Of a DNA stretch of 64,000 bases, positions 24,528-35,272 are shown piece after piece. Within the stretch, counting starts at the first letter, position 1. Every line of letters begins with the position of its first letter. This stretch comes from Deroplatys truncata. Its lineage: Eukaryota; Arthropoda; Insecta; Mantodea; Mantidae. The stretch lies in contig CM060986.1 of assembly GCA_030765065.1 (NCBI GenBank), forward strand, positions 78,361,573-78,425,572, in the 5' to 3' direction. The notes under the pieces are model-generated. The model was not told where the DNA came from and made no database searches. It saw only the letters and a list, made by a program, of their open reading frames with translations. The position numbers were made by a program, and so were the translations under genes.

Positions 24528-25252
24528 ATCTGATGTGTTACACTCACATGACTTTCTCTACTCTTGTACAATCTATTTTTACAAACGCCTATTCTCCATA
24601 TGCTTTATGTTAATCGAGATATCGAGATGTCAATCTTATTGCTAATTTTCTTGTAGATGCAAGGGGAATATGGTAGCTTTTAAGCGATGGTCAAATATTT
24701 TAACGCTGGTTGCTATGTGGCGCATTCCATTCTCTTTGCATGTCCAGGACATAAAAAAATGAATAACGAATTTGAGAAAAAGTATAAGTATTGGAAAATT
24801 TAAGGGAACAACAAGCAATATCTCGAAAACGGTTCACTCAACAAAAGAAATGTATATGACATAAGTTGTGTATTTTAACGAGATCTACATTTTTTGTGTA
24901 GTAAAATTTTGTCTATCTCTTATGGTTTACCAGTTATGCAAAAGTCGTTCACAATGAAGAATACTTTTGGAGACATTCCCAGAAAATTCGAGATATACAT
25001 TTCATTTCTCATGACATTATCTTAAACATATGATATTTTAATCAAAATCGTTAGAGCCATTTTTGAGAAAATCAAAATTTTCGAAAAATGTTCCATGTAA
25101 AGGGTAGTCTGGGGTGGAGGGATTTTCTTGAAAACCTTCGTGTCACATCTCTGGAAAATACTGAACCTAAATACCAAGTTTGGTGTTTATCCGACTGTTG
25201 GTTTTTGAGTTATGCTGTTCACAGACACACACACACACAGACACACAGACAG

Positions 25253-25286
<34 letters not shown>

Positions 25287-25425
25287 ACACACACGGACAT
25301 GTTTCCAAAAATGCTTTTTTTGGATTCAGGAGGTCTCAAAACATGTATTTCCGGTGAAATCTCGGTATCGAATTTTTGGGTGGAATGCAATACTTCCCCT
25401 ACTTACTATACGTAGTAGAGAAAGT
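24528..25425 (-). mobile_element. AF copy (i), full length, nested
   Basis: 898-bp reverse AF from ATCTGATGTGTTACACTCAC to GTAGTAGAGAAAGT. It sits in an A-run immediately after the host block CATAACTC, and its CA microsatellite (about 25228-25292) is one of the longest AF slots in the window. It is highly similar to copies c, l and s, suggesting a recently active subfamily. Confidence 0.85.
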
Positions 25426-25894
25426 AATGAATAGTCGAATCAACACCAAACTTGGTATTTCAATTCATTTTCTCTCAAAGATGCGACACGATTTTCAAGA
25501 AAACCCCTTACCCCAAACTACTCCTTACATGGAGAATCTTTGGAAAAGTTTGAATTTCTAAAAAATAGTTGTAACGATTTTGATTATTACCATATATTAA
25601 AAATATTTACATGACAAATAAAATCTATATGTTGAATTATCTGGAAACAGCTTGTTAAGGAAGGAATTTGGTATAATCTTGTATATCTGGTAAAAGTTAA
25701 GGGATAGACGAAAACGTACTTCATAAAAATATAGATATCGTTAAAACACACAATTTATTTAAAATAAGTTTCTTGTGGCATAAATCGTTTCTGAGATATC
25801 CGTTATTAAAGCTTCAAGTTGTTCTTTTTTTATCATTCTCTTATAGTCCTTTCAACATTCAGTTATTTCTTGCAATTACATGTAAACTGTACGG

Positions 25895-26050
25895 CAGAGG
25901 TGGCGAAAATGTGACTCGCGAGTCATTTTGACTCGTAGGCGCATGTTCCCTCTCTGCAACCGTCCGTTTGATTTTCACATGCTGTTGAGTGATGCAGTGC
26001 GTGTTGTATATTTGGTGACTCGCGGAAGGAAGTCGTTTTCGCCACCCTTG
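25895..26050. mobile_element. hAT-type MITE, 156 bp
   Basis: Terminal inverted repeats CAGAGGTGGCGAAAA and TTTTCGCCACCCTTG (13 of 15 positions pair) are flanked by perfect 8-bp duplications CTGTACGG at 25887-25894 and 26051-26058. Eight-base duplications with CAG-starting termini are the signature of the hAT superfamily. Too short to code, hence non-autonomous. It interrupts AF host h. Confidence 0.9.
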
Positions 26051-26231
26051 CTGTACGGAATTTTAAGGCGAGCAGATAGCGCCCTGTTCTTAAACATTTG
26101 ACTGTTACTATTCCTTTGGTATCTATAATGAAATGCGTAATATAGCTACTTCTGCAAAGGTTTGTTTGGATTAAAATGTTGTAGATAAAAAATAAGCTTG
26201 AATAAGTATAATTTGTGTCCCCACTAATAAA

Positions 26232-26523
26232 CTAATTAAATTGAGTTCTATTTATGGACGTTCTTTAACTACTATGGTCCTTAGTGTCTCATTCTATATT
26301 GGGCGTGAAAGACCAATTTGCTCAAAGGCCTCTTTATCAGGCTTGAGGTTCTTTTGAATGCCGTAAATCTACGACACGGGACCACCGGCTTTACTTCCCT
26401 TCCGAATGAAGCCATGCCAAGTATTTTTACGCCCGAAAAATCCATCGCCCTCCGCCGGGTTTGAACCCACGACCTTGGGAAGTAGAGGCTAGCAGGATAC
26501 CACTAGTCCACGGAGGACGACTA
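26232..26523 (-). mobile_element. tRNA-derived SINE (S1), copy 1
   Basis: On the minus strand: box A-like TGGACTAGTGGTA, then box B GGGTTCAAACCC (complement of 26458-26469), a body of about 220 bp, and an A/T-rich tail at the left end. It is flanked by an 11-bp duplication CCACTAATAAA at 26221-26231 and 26524-26534. It shares the whole body (GATAAAGAGGCC, CACGCCCAATAT, GACACTAAGGACCATAGTAG) with 60816-61082. RNA polymerase III boxes plus target duplications support retroposition by a LINE partner. Confidence 0.9.
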
Positions 26524-26839
26524 CCACTAATAAATGATAGAGAGTAGGGAAAGTCATGTAAATGTTTCACAACAGATTGTTTTTCTGTGAAGTGACGCGG
26601 AATTCACAGTACAAAATAACACATGCAGTATATTTTTAAAAACGCATTTAAAACATAACTATTGTACCTAAAATTATAATATACCAGGTGGCGTACACAA
26701 GTCTAATTGGTTAAAGCTAGTTTATACCGGATAGCGCGAGTGCCAAAAGGTTTGCCTAAGCATAACTGTAAAGGGGACTCCATACTGACAGAGCTAAATA
26801 AAATTGACGAACACTTTAACTGCAATTACTGGCCCCAGA

Positions 26840-26910
26840 GATCATTCGATAGATAAACTGCCCTGCTGTATGGGTGTTCCTGGTTCGATTCCAGGCTGGC
26901 CTCCAAAAAG
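26840..26910 (+). repeat. tRNA-like remnant
   Basis: Perfect box B GGTTCGATTCC (26882-26892) and a pairing T-arm (CCTGG...CCAGG) follow a degenerate 5' half without a clear box A. Either a SINE head or a tRNA pseudogene. Confidence 0.4.
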
Positions 26911-27259
26911 TTGGCTTTAAACAATACCATTTCACGGTATGCCAAAAATCTGATGTTTGGATGTGAGAATACTTGTGTGTGTATGTGTTGTGTGTGAGAG
27001 AGGGGGGTGTTATCGGCTATCTAATAAGCAATTCATTCGTTAACAAAATTCAGGATTGCCGCTTGGCGCAAATATGAGGACACGTGTTAAGGTCCCGTGA
27101 CAGTTAATCTGCAATCAGTACAACTATTTGGCACTCATTGATGCCACAAAGTTAACAAGATTAAACAAAATTCTATTTTTCTTATACGAGGGTTGTAAAA
27201 AAAAGTAGTGGCAACATGTATAGAAAATACTTTTTAATGAACTTATAGATACGATTGCA

Positions 27260-28247
27260 TTACATTCCTTCAATATAAATTCTGGCAAAGGTTAGGACCT
27301 CTTGACAAATGTCGGGAAGCGTAGGATGCCATTGGCAAGTTGTTGGTTGCTGATGACAGGACGAAGCGCCCTACTGCTGAAACACTGCTGTCACGTCAGG
27401 AAATCGCATGCCCCGGAGGGAAATAGATCGAAGTCACAAAGAATCATGTCAGGTGACTACGGAGGATGCTCCAAGACCTCCTAATACCACCGTCGCAATA
27501 CGAGATTGGTTACATTGAGTTGTCATGCAACACGATAGGAAGATTGTCTCACAATAAATGTGGAGGTTTGCGGGCGCAAATGGTGCTATTGAAATCGGCA
27601 ATAGTAGCCCTGCGTTGACGGTTTCTCTTTGAGGCACAGCATGCGTAAGAATTGCACCCTCACAGATGTATGCCACGATCAGCATAATCCTCACCGGACT
27701 GGCCTCCTGTCGAACTTTCTGTAGACGCCTTGGGACTCCATTCATTTGACTGACGCTTTAATTGAGGCTCTTAGGCTCGTAAACACGTCTCATCAATGAC
27801 GACAATACGCTGCAGAAATCGTCACTACCATTGCGGTATATGTCGAAGTGGATACCAGCAAGAGCATATGGTGCCATTGCTGTATGTCGGTGAGTCGATG
27901 CGGAACCAAGCGGGATGCAATCTTCCTCAGGTTAAGACATTTCTTCAGTATGTGCCACACCGTTTGATGACTGAGACCAAGTTCTCAGATAATTCCCGGA
28001 CAGTCTAACAAACGGCCTATGGAAAGGAGATTACTCACAATGCCAATTTAATGTTGAGAAGTGGACGGTCGACCTGTGTGGTCTCATTCCAACCCGGAAG
28101 AAACGCTTTGACACATCGTGCAACCTTCCTATACGGTAATGCATTCTCGGCACAGGTTTCACGTAAACCTTGATAACATTCAGATGCATATTTGCCACGG
28201 GAAACCTCGACTTTAAGCCACGACCGCTAATCACCTTTTGTAAACAT
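27260..28247 (-). pseudogene. Mariner transposase pseudogene
   Basis: Decayed mariner transposase. The ATG (complement of 28245-28247) is chosen because MFTKGD is followed by RSWLKVEVSRGKYASECYQG, the family's N-terminus; the stop TAA at 27260-27262 follows YIEGM. In order: ALPYRKVARCVKAF (helix-turn-helix region), FLQRIVVIDETCLRA (first catalytic Asp kept), ILTHAVPQRETVNAG, VLHDNS (second Asp kept), SPDMILCDFDLF (third Asp kept). Frameshifts and stops separate these blocks and the total is about 15 codons short. The left tip TACGAGGGTTGT (27185-27196) is a mariner-type TIR end; the right tip was not found. A 173-codon open frame (28031-28552) overlapping its N-terminus is out of frame and incidental. 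Confidence 0.85.
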
Positions 28248-28529
28248 GATTTAGAGCAGTGGAAACGATACTGTCCAGTTAAACGCCGCACAGCAACTAC
28301 CCTTCTAACTGGTGCGACTGTTTTATGCATTCTACCCATCGAAAAATGCACCACCTCATTGCTCCCACATCCTGTTTGCCCATGCAAGTTTGGTTTTTTA
28401 CCCTTTATGTACACACAAAGGTGCGCTAGAATTAAATTGTTTGCTAATAGTGCACTATTCATAATAAGCATGTGCAAAAACATATCCGCTTTGGTGAATG
28501 AATTAATGTAAGGGTCTCTCAGGCACACA

Positions 28530-28796
28530 TTATACCTGGAATGATCCAGCATTTCTGTACGTCAAAACCAAAATGTGTTCAGAAGACAGATACCACGCCT
28601 GGAAATGTTCAGAGCACAGCCTTCGAGGCTCAGCTGCATTTTTGTGCGTCTCCGTACAAATCGTAACCAAATCTGTGTATTCGTTATTGGTGATCGTTAC
28701 CTTTTTGCCTGAATGACCTGGCTCAACTACATGTAAGCGACCACGCGACGCTAATCGGTACGAAATTACCATGTAAACACCTGCAGATAGTAGCAC
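28530..28796 (-). pseudogene. Transposase N-terminal fossil
   Basis: Minus-strand open stretch containing TNNEYTDLVTICTETHKNAA and, after a gap, RNAGSFQV. This matches the start of a Tc1/mariner-related transposase family whose N-terminus reads like NxEYTDM...YGE...NA..A and whose helix-turn-helix ends in a GS(F/V) stretch. It belongs to the outer TACCAGGTGG element and is cut off by the mariner inserted to its left. Confidence 0.6.
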
Positions 28797-28974
28797 ACCT
28801 CGAACTTTCGCTGCACTGCACTGTCACTTTCAACATCAGTGATGCGGCAACCTCTTTTGCACCTATGTATGCGGTAAACATAAAACTGCAAAGGATGACT
28901 TGTTTGGACCACCTGGTATATATCAAATTAAAGAACGAATTCCAATTAATAAGCTTGCACAATGAAAATTTAAA

Positions 28975-29262
28975 ATATCATTTTTAGCAATGTTCACCAT
29001 TTTGTTTCCCCTTAATAAAACGTGTTAGTCATTTTCAGAAAATTGTTCAAAGTAAAGTGTAGTTTGGAACTTGGGAAGTCCCTTAAAAACCTTGGCCTGT
29101 TGCAATTAATCAACTGTTGACTTTTCGGTTCTGAGTTAAGCTGTTCACACACATTTCTCTGAAATTGCTTTTGGGGATGTGCGAGAATCAGTGTACCCCA
29201 GAACTTTTTGACATTGAATGCTTGGGAGGAATCTAATACTTCCTCTACCTAATATAAGTACA
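28975..29262 (-). repeat. AF fragment (j), degenerate
   Basis: Head half of a reverse AF: GTAAAGTGTAGTTTGGA, TTTTCGGTTCTGAGTTAAGC, then GGAATCTAATACTTCCTCTACC. No microsatellite remains in the slot. Confidence 0.55.
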
Positions 29263-29279
29263 GGCAATAAAAGGCTTGT

Positions 29280-30127
29280 TCATAGCACCTATGTAGCAAC
29301 AGTGGTAAAACTATCCTAATGCTTTCGAAGTTAAATAAAATGAAGTTAAAGGGAAGTAATTATTATCTTAGATAATTTATTGCATTTTACTCTTGGAATA
29401 TTCATAACAGATGCAAATCTGTGCTTCCCTAAATAAATTTACTCGCAATATTACCTATGATAATTTATTCCTTCTCCATTTCCTTTTCTAGCATTGCTAC
29501 TCTCCTCCTCGTTTTGTTTTTGTTATCAGGAATTCAGAAACACGTATCTGCAAGCCCTACCGTTATTTATGTTCTGTTTTCTTCAGAAAGGAGCGTTATT
29601 ATTAAAATGGCGTTGTTTGTGAACTGTTTATGGCTGACTAGAATAAAAAATGATGAGTAAAGGATGTTTGAGAAGTTGCAGAAGACTTATTACGAGGGAT
29701 AAAAGTGAGCAAGTTGTTATGGGTAGACCGTGACGATAATCTTGGTGGAGTAGAGCGTGTGATCCGCTTAATGAAGTGGCAGCAGCAGTCTCGTTCCCTC
29801 TCTCAAAGGAAATTGCTGCTGTGACCCACTCATTACCAGTTCTCTGAGCGTGTAATCAACTAAGGGACCAAGCTCCTTCCTCAAAAGATGCGTTTCTCTG
29901 AGCCACTCCATTCTAACGGCCGTATAAACCAATTCTTCGCACCTGCTGATGCAGTACGTCTGAGATTTAATTGTGTTCCACCTGTAAGGAGTCGCTTGGA
30001 GGTATATCTGCACACAAAAGCTAAACTCCTACAATTTGTACTTATTCTTCTCCTCTTGAAGAATTCGGGTTCGGTTCTTCCGGGCTTGATTTTGCATACT
30101 TGGATGTTCACATCAGTTTGCACTCTT
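29280..30127. other. Unclassified, one open frame of note
   Basis: No recognised family. GC-richer 29690-30070 carries overlapping frames of 80-86 codons on both strands; none looks like a known protein and I do not call a gene. Confidence 0.35.
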
Positions 30128-30280
30128 ACTTTCTCTATCAGTACCTAGAAGGTAGAGAAGGGTTGAATTCCGTTCAGAAATTACATACGAAATTTCGTCG
30201 GAAATATATGTTTTGAGGCTCCCTAATTAAAAAAGGCACTTTAGAAAAATGTCCGTATGTGTGTGTGCATTTGTATGTCT

Positions 30281-30324
30281 CCCCCCCTCTCTCTCCCTCT
30301 CTCTCTCCCTCTCTCTCTCTCTCT
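30281..30324. repeat. (CT)n in AF slot
   Basis: C7 followed by CT dinucleotides interrupted by CCC, in the position where most AF copies carry GT/CA repeats. Confidence 0.9.
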
Positions 30325-30371
30325 GCCTCTTTGTCCGTGCCTGTGTGTCAGTGAACAGCATAACTCAAAAA

Positions 30372-31185
30372 ATCTGATGTGTTACACTCACATGACTTTC
30401 TCTAATCTTGTACAAACTATTTTTACAAACACTTATTCTCCATATGCTTCATGTTAATCGAGATATCGAGATGTTAATCTTATTGCTAATTTTCTTGTAG
30501 ATGCAAGGGGAACATGGTAGGCTTTAAGCCATAGTCAAATATTTTAAGATCTGGTTGCTATGTGGAGTATTCCATTCTCTTTGCATTACCAGGACAAAAA
30601 AAATGAATGACGAATTTGAAAAAAAACTACAAGTATTAGAAAATTTAAGGGAATAACAAGCAATATTTCGAAAATGGTTCACTCAACAACAAAAATGTAT
30701 ATGACATAAATTGTATATTTTAACGCGATCTACATAAGTCGTTCACAATGAAGAATACTTTTGGAGATATTCCCAGAAAATTCGAGATATACATTTCATT
30801 TGTCATGAAAATATCTTAAACATATGATATTTTAATCAAAATCGTTAGAGCCATTTTTGAGAAAATTAAAATTTTCGAAAAATGGTCCATGTAAAGGGTA
30901 ATCTGGGGTGGGGGATTTTCTTGAAAACCTTCGTGTCGCATCTCGGGAAGATACTGAACCTAAATACCAAGTTTGGTGTTTATCCGACTGTTCGTTTCTA
31001 AGTTATGCTGTTCACAGACACACAGACAGACACACACACACACAAAGACACACACGGACATGTTTCCAAAAATGCTTTTTTTTTATTCAGGGGTCCTCAA
31101 AACATGTATTTCCGGTGAAATCTCGGTATCGAATTTTTGGGTGGAATACAATACTTCCCCTACTTACTATACGTAGTAGAGAAGT
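30372..31185 (-). mobile_element. AF copy (l), full length, nested
   Basis: 814-bp reverse AF from ATCTGATGTGTTACACTCAC to GTAGTAGAGAAGT. It is bounded by AAAAA at 30367-30371 and 31186-31190, the cleanest 5-bp duplication among the AF copies. It lacks about 45 bp around the ACAAAAAATGTAG region relative to copy i. Confidence 0.85.
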
Positions 31186-31862
31186 AAAAAGAAAAGTCCG
31201 CTAAGTTCCCAACTTGGAATTTAAGTTCAGTATATTAAGTATACTGTATAGTTAAGTTCAGTATACGACCCTAAGATTTTCAAGAAAATCCTCCATCCTA
31301 ACCACCCTTTACAAGGGCTTTTTGAAAATTTTTATTTTCTAAAAAACGGCTAACGATTTTGATTAAAATACCATAAATCTTTACATGATAAATAAAACCC
31401 ATATCTTGAATTTTCTGGGAAAAGCGTTTGAAGTCCTCTTCATTCTGAGGAACTTTGTATAATCTTGTACAACTGATAAACGTTAAGAGATAGACGAAAA
31501 CGTACTCCATAGAAAATGTAGATCTCTTTAAAATACACAATTTATTTGCAATAAGTTTTGTGGCATAAGCCATTTCTGAAATATTCGTTATTAATGGCTC
31601 GAATTGATCCGTACTTTTTCATTCTCTTAAAGTGCTGTCAACATTCGGTTGTTTCTCGCGATTGCATGGAAACAGTATGAAATGTTAATACATGTTCGAT
31701 TCTTAAACATTAGAATATCGATGTTCCCTTTGTATCGAAAACGAAGTGTTTAATTAGGTATTTCTGTAAAGTTTTATTTGCATTAAAATAAGCTTTAGTA
31801 TAAATATGTTTAATATCCACTAATAAAGATAGATGGTAGCGAAAGTCGTGTGTGATCAGAAT

Positions 31863-32639
31863 TTTTTGATTCAATTTGTCGAGCAGTGTTTCTTCGTGTC
31901 TGAGGCAGGAATTATTGTTTCAAGTTATTTACAAAACAAACCATTAACAATTTCAAACCTTAAATCTTGTGTGTTTTTATTGGTTAGATTTCTTCAGCAT
32001 TGGAAATGCTATTCGGAATCAGGATAATACTTAATAAACAATATAACTCAGCCACATGTACCTCTCTGGCACCAAACAGTTACAGACAATAATATTGCAC
32101 GTATGGTTCACTGACAGTCTTTTAATTTGGAATCACTTCCGGAAGATAGCGGCAAGTCCTGCGGGAGATGACTCTTGATCCAGAGAACCGCATCAGAGCT
32201 TCGTCCAAAGGATAAACATACAGCGCCAGGTACTAAGTGAAGATTCCGTAGAAATGTGTGAACCTGAGAGCGAATCTGTGTAGAGATGGTACTGGGTCCA
32301 AGTTCATTATGTATCTGGGTTTTCTGACATATTAAATCTTATTATGTATTATTTATAAAACCGCCTCTTATAGACAATGTTTTATGGTAATACGTAATAT
32401 CTGAAGATACCATATGATAACCTTCATGCATCACACATTTGTTTGTATTTAATGAGAAAACCAACTTCTAAATCCTGGATATGCCTTAAGGTTAAATAAG
32501 CATGCCGAAACAAATGTAAATCTAATTATATACCAAACGTATCTTGTCTATATGTAACAATCATTCTTTTAGGCCTTGCCTCAAATATTGTTATGAAAAC
32601 ATATGAATAGATAACGTACAAAGATCTAAAATCCAGATA
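31863..32639. other. No recognisable feature
   Basis: AT-rich with open frames up to 64 codons; nothing assignable. Confidence 0.5.
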
Positions 32640-33453
32640 CTAGTCGGCCACGATATGAGTGCATTCGGTAGGAACAGGAACTAAACAGTTATGGAACAAG
32701 TGGGCGGGGCATCGGAAGGACGAGGTAAAGAAAACATCCTCAGTTTCGATTTGCATTTACTAGTGAAGCTGAAACCTACACATTGTTACATGTTGGAGTG
32801 AAGGCCGAAAAGGTTACCATAAAATGATTAATTTAGGTCAACCCAACACGCGCTTGGGGGCACAACTCCCTGGCAAAAAAGGCCGGGTCCTTGGTGCGTA
32901 AATTTAAGGGGAGGGCGTGGATTTTTATATTACATTGAAAAATGACATAACACACATTACCTGGGATTTATTCACAAAAACGTTTGGCTGCTCTACATAG
33001 TTAACAAACAAAACAGGATAAAGGGAGATGCGACAGACCATAGACCGGCCACACACGACTGGTTCCAACGACCACTTACTCTGGATTGACGCTATCTTGC
33101 CCCCACCAACTATGTCTAGCCAAATGCAGAAAAGGCTGACGTCATACCAGATAATTTCAAACAGATCCCTCCCTTTGGCGTGATCCGCACCAAAAGGAGA
33201 GACTGTTAAACCGAAATACAACTAAGGAGACCCAATAATACTACGTCTGGTAGCAATAATACAGTACAGCAGTGCGTCACGGGGTAATGACAAAATTAAA
33301 AATACGCCACAACATGTGCTACTGTTTTCATTGTGCAACTGTACACTCCTGTATCGTCTTGCCCCTTACTCCCCTCTAATCCCTAGTCCCTGATAACGTT
33401 AGGCAAAACCAGTGGCTGCCTCATGTAAAGGCACTCATATCGTGGCCGACTAG
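32640..33453. mobile_element. TIR element, 814 bp, superfamily unknown
   Basis: Perfect 23-bp terminal inverted repeats starting CTAGTCGGCCACGATATGAG (32640-32662) and its complement (33431-33453), flanked by TA on both sides. The interior is GC-richer than the surroundings and has no recognisable transposase; the 98-codon minus-strand frame (32925-33221) matches nothing I know. Perfect ends imply fairly recent activity. A TA flank suits Tc1/mariner, but because CTAG could itself be part of a duplication the class is left open. Confidence 0.85.
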
Positions 33454-33976
33454 TAATATACATCGATTTGTATGATTATATTGTAAACCTAAAAATATGT
33501 TATATATTATTGCGGTACGTCAATGGCATAAGCAGGTTTAGGAAAACATTTTCATATAAGATCTCTTGCAAACAACATCTATCACGCTATAACGCGTTAC
33601 TATAAGGATTCATACTTATAAAACCTAATACACATATGCATTTAATTAAATTATTAATGCTGTTGACACAATAATTTCGTCCGCTATGTTTAAATAAAAT
33701 ATTTAAAAAGAGAAACTTATAACATACTGCTGCTAGCTATGTCATGTGTAATTTAAATTGAGAAGTTAAATGATATATCGTCGTATTAAAGAGTAATAGA
33801 TATTCATTAATTTGTGGAAATAAATAATAGTGAGGATTATTATTTGAAGCATCGGTATAAATAAATCATATGAAGGGTCCAAGGGCAAAACAATCAAAGT
33901 TACAAATTTTATTTGATGTTGAATCTTAAAAACACAATTACTCATACTCGACCCACGCTCCTGTATTGTGCTTATA
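33454..33976. other. No recognisable feature
   Basis: Very AT-rich spacer between two TIR elements. Confidence 0.5.
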
Positions 33977-34988
33977 TAGTGTGTCTCAAATTGATGTATA
34001 CACACTTTGAAGCGTTATTTCTCTGCAACGAACTGAGACAGAAATAAATTGTTTTTGTGTTCTATTCCTTAAACTTCCTTAAGCCCGTGCATGTTCAAAA
34101 CACTCCGATCAACGACAACTCCGAACAGACCGACATACCGTCTGGATTGTTGGTAATAGAATATCATTGATGGCATGTTCAATCCGATCTCTCATTTCCT
34201 CCAATGTTTGTGGTTCTTTGGCGTACACCGTGTTCTTTAAAGTTCCCCAAAGGTAGAAGTCTAGAAGCGTTAAATCGGGAAATCGAGGCGGGAACTCCAT
34301 AGTACTCCCTCTTCGTACTGTTCATCTCCGATTGAATGTGCGATCGAGAAAATTTCTCACAACATGGAAGTGAGGTGGAGCCCCATCTTGTTGGAAGTAA
34401 ACCTCATTTTCATTCTCAAAGAGATCATTAAGAAGTTGAGTCATTATTTCCAACATTTTCAGGTAAGTTTGACGCGTGAGAACCTCTACGAAGAGGTGGG
34501 GCCCAATTATTCCTCTGCAAGACATATCACTATACTGTTACTCCTGGAAGACTGAAAGCATTTTCTTCAATGATGTGTGAGTTTTCCTTAGCCCAGTACA
34601 CACAATTATGCCGATTAATTGTGCCATTAAGTTTTAATGTGGCTTCATCTGACCAAACAATTGAACCCCGAAAATTTTCCCATTCGTCACACTTATTCAG
34701 GAACCACTCACAAAATTGCACTCGCAAAGCTGGGCTGTCCTCATTTAATGCGTGGAGAAGTCTCGAAATCTAAGGCTTCCATTTTTGATCTCGCAAAATT
34801 CGATTAACACTGGCTTTCTTTATACCAAACTCACCGGCATTTTGTTTATAAACACATGAAGAACGATGAACGTATTACTACGCTTTTCCAGTGCCTTCTG
34901 GATCATATACAACAAAACTTACTTTTGTCTCATTTGGTTGCTGAGAAATAACGTTACAGAGTGTGTATACATCAATTTGGGCACTCGG
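33977..34988 (-). mobile_element. Tc1/mariner-superfamily element, about 1.0 kb
   Basis: Terminal inverted repeats share CAAATTGATGTATACACACT (33987-34006 and the complement of 34963-34982), with diverged tips AGTGTGTCT and CCGAGTGCC and TA flanks. It encloses a broken minus-strand transposase (34079-34815). About 0.2-0.3 kb of the 5' coding part is missing compared with full-length relatives. Confidence 0.85.
34079..34815 (-). pseudogene. Transposase pseudogene (DDE/D type)
   Basis: Minus-strand reading gives in order SVNRILRDQKWKP, ALNEDSPALRVQFCEW, IVWSDEATLKLNG (first catalytic Asp), INRHNCVYWAKEN, YFQQDGAPPHFHV (second Asp), FPDLTLLDFYLWGTLKNTVY (third Asp), then AINDI and a stop at 34079-34081 after HARA. 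All three acidic residues remain and the last two are about 41 residues apart, which suits a DD41D-type Tc1/mariner lineage. Disablement: a TGA replaces the Trp after FNRR, frameshifts fall near residues VTV/MSCRG and VRSCR, and the helix-turn-helix N-terminus is deleted. Non-functional but less decayed than the other transposases here. Confidence 0.85.
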
Positions 34989-34990
34989 TA

Positions 34991-35271
34991 TAATATATTA
35001 GGAACGGAACAGGAACAATGACAGGGCCAACTTAATTACATTACAGTAATTAAACCTATAAACCAAACGGTATTTATAGACTTAAAAAAGGGGTTTGACA
35101 AAGTGAATTGCTCATAATTGTGGGATATACTACACAAACAATTTAGGCATAAATGCATTTAAAATTATACAGAGTTTATATGAAAACACAAAATGCTAGT
35201 TGAATTGAATGGAAAAGTAATAAAGGAAATAAAAACAAATTATGTTTTAAAACAGGGATTATTCTAATATA
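34991..35271 (+). pseudogene. LINE reverse transcriptase fragment
   Basis: Plus-strand reading gives TVFIDLKKGFDKVN followed by LVELNGKVIKEIKTNYVLKQG, the RT motif with the first catalytic Asp (FxDxxKAFD) and the segment just before the RQG motif of RTE-like LINEs. It is cut on the left by the Tc1/mariner element and on the right, immediately after the RQG-like motif, by the LTR-like palindrome. Confidence 0.75.
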
Positions 35272-35272
35272 T

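Larger units (their letters stand above)
24240..26577 (+). mobile_element. AF host copy (h) with three insertions
   Basis: Old forward AF. The head (24240-24527, itself carrying about 120 bp of unrelated AT-rich sequence) ends GCATAACTCAAAAA, and the remainder resumes at 25426 with the expected ...aatagtcg...accaaacttggtatt. The tail ends GTAGGGAAAGTCATGTAAATG...CAGAT at 26577. Inside it are a full reverse AF (24528-25425), a hAT-type MITE (25895-26050) and a SINE (26232-26523). Confidence 0.8.
26682..28918 (-). mobile_element. TIR element (TACCAGGTGG family) with nested insertions
   Basis: Ends TACCAGGTGGCGTACACAAGTC (left) and the complement of TACCAGGTGGTCCAAACAAGTC (right), with TA at both borders. 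The right end leads into a transposase N-terminal fossil (28530-28796), so the element reads right to left. Its interior is displaced by a mariner (from 27187), and its left part holds a tRNA-like module. The same tip is found at 40488-41390. Probably a Tc1/mariner-related family; the pairing of the two ends 2.2 kb apart is inferred. Confidence 0.6.
30128..31862 (+). mobile_element. AF host copy (k)
   Basis: Forward AF split by a reverse AF. The head 30128-30371 ends CATAACTCAAAAA; the rest resumes at 31186 with AAAAAGAAAAGTCC and runs to GCGAAAGTCGTGTGTGATCAGA. The microsatellite slot is CT-rich (30281-30324) rather than GT-rich. Confidence 0.8.

Noticed and set aside
25088-25434. Thr/His-rich open frames (repeated THTH or VCVC peptides) here and in other AF copies
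   Set aside because: They are translations of the CA/GT microsatellite in the AF slot, in every frame and on both strands.
28031-28552. 173-codon open frame, the longest in the window
   Set aside because: It overlaps the mariner N-terminus in another frame on the same strand. The true mariner frame (MFTKGD, VEVSRGKYASEC, ALPYRKVARCVKAF) is recognisable, so the long frame is incidental.
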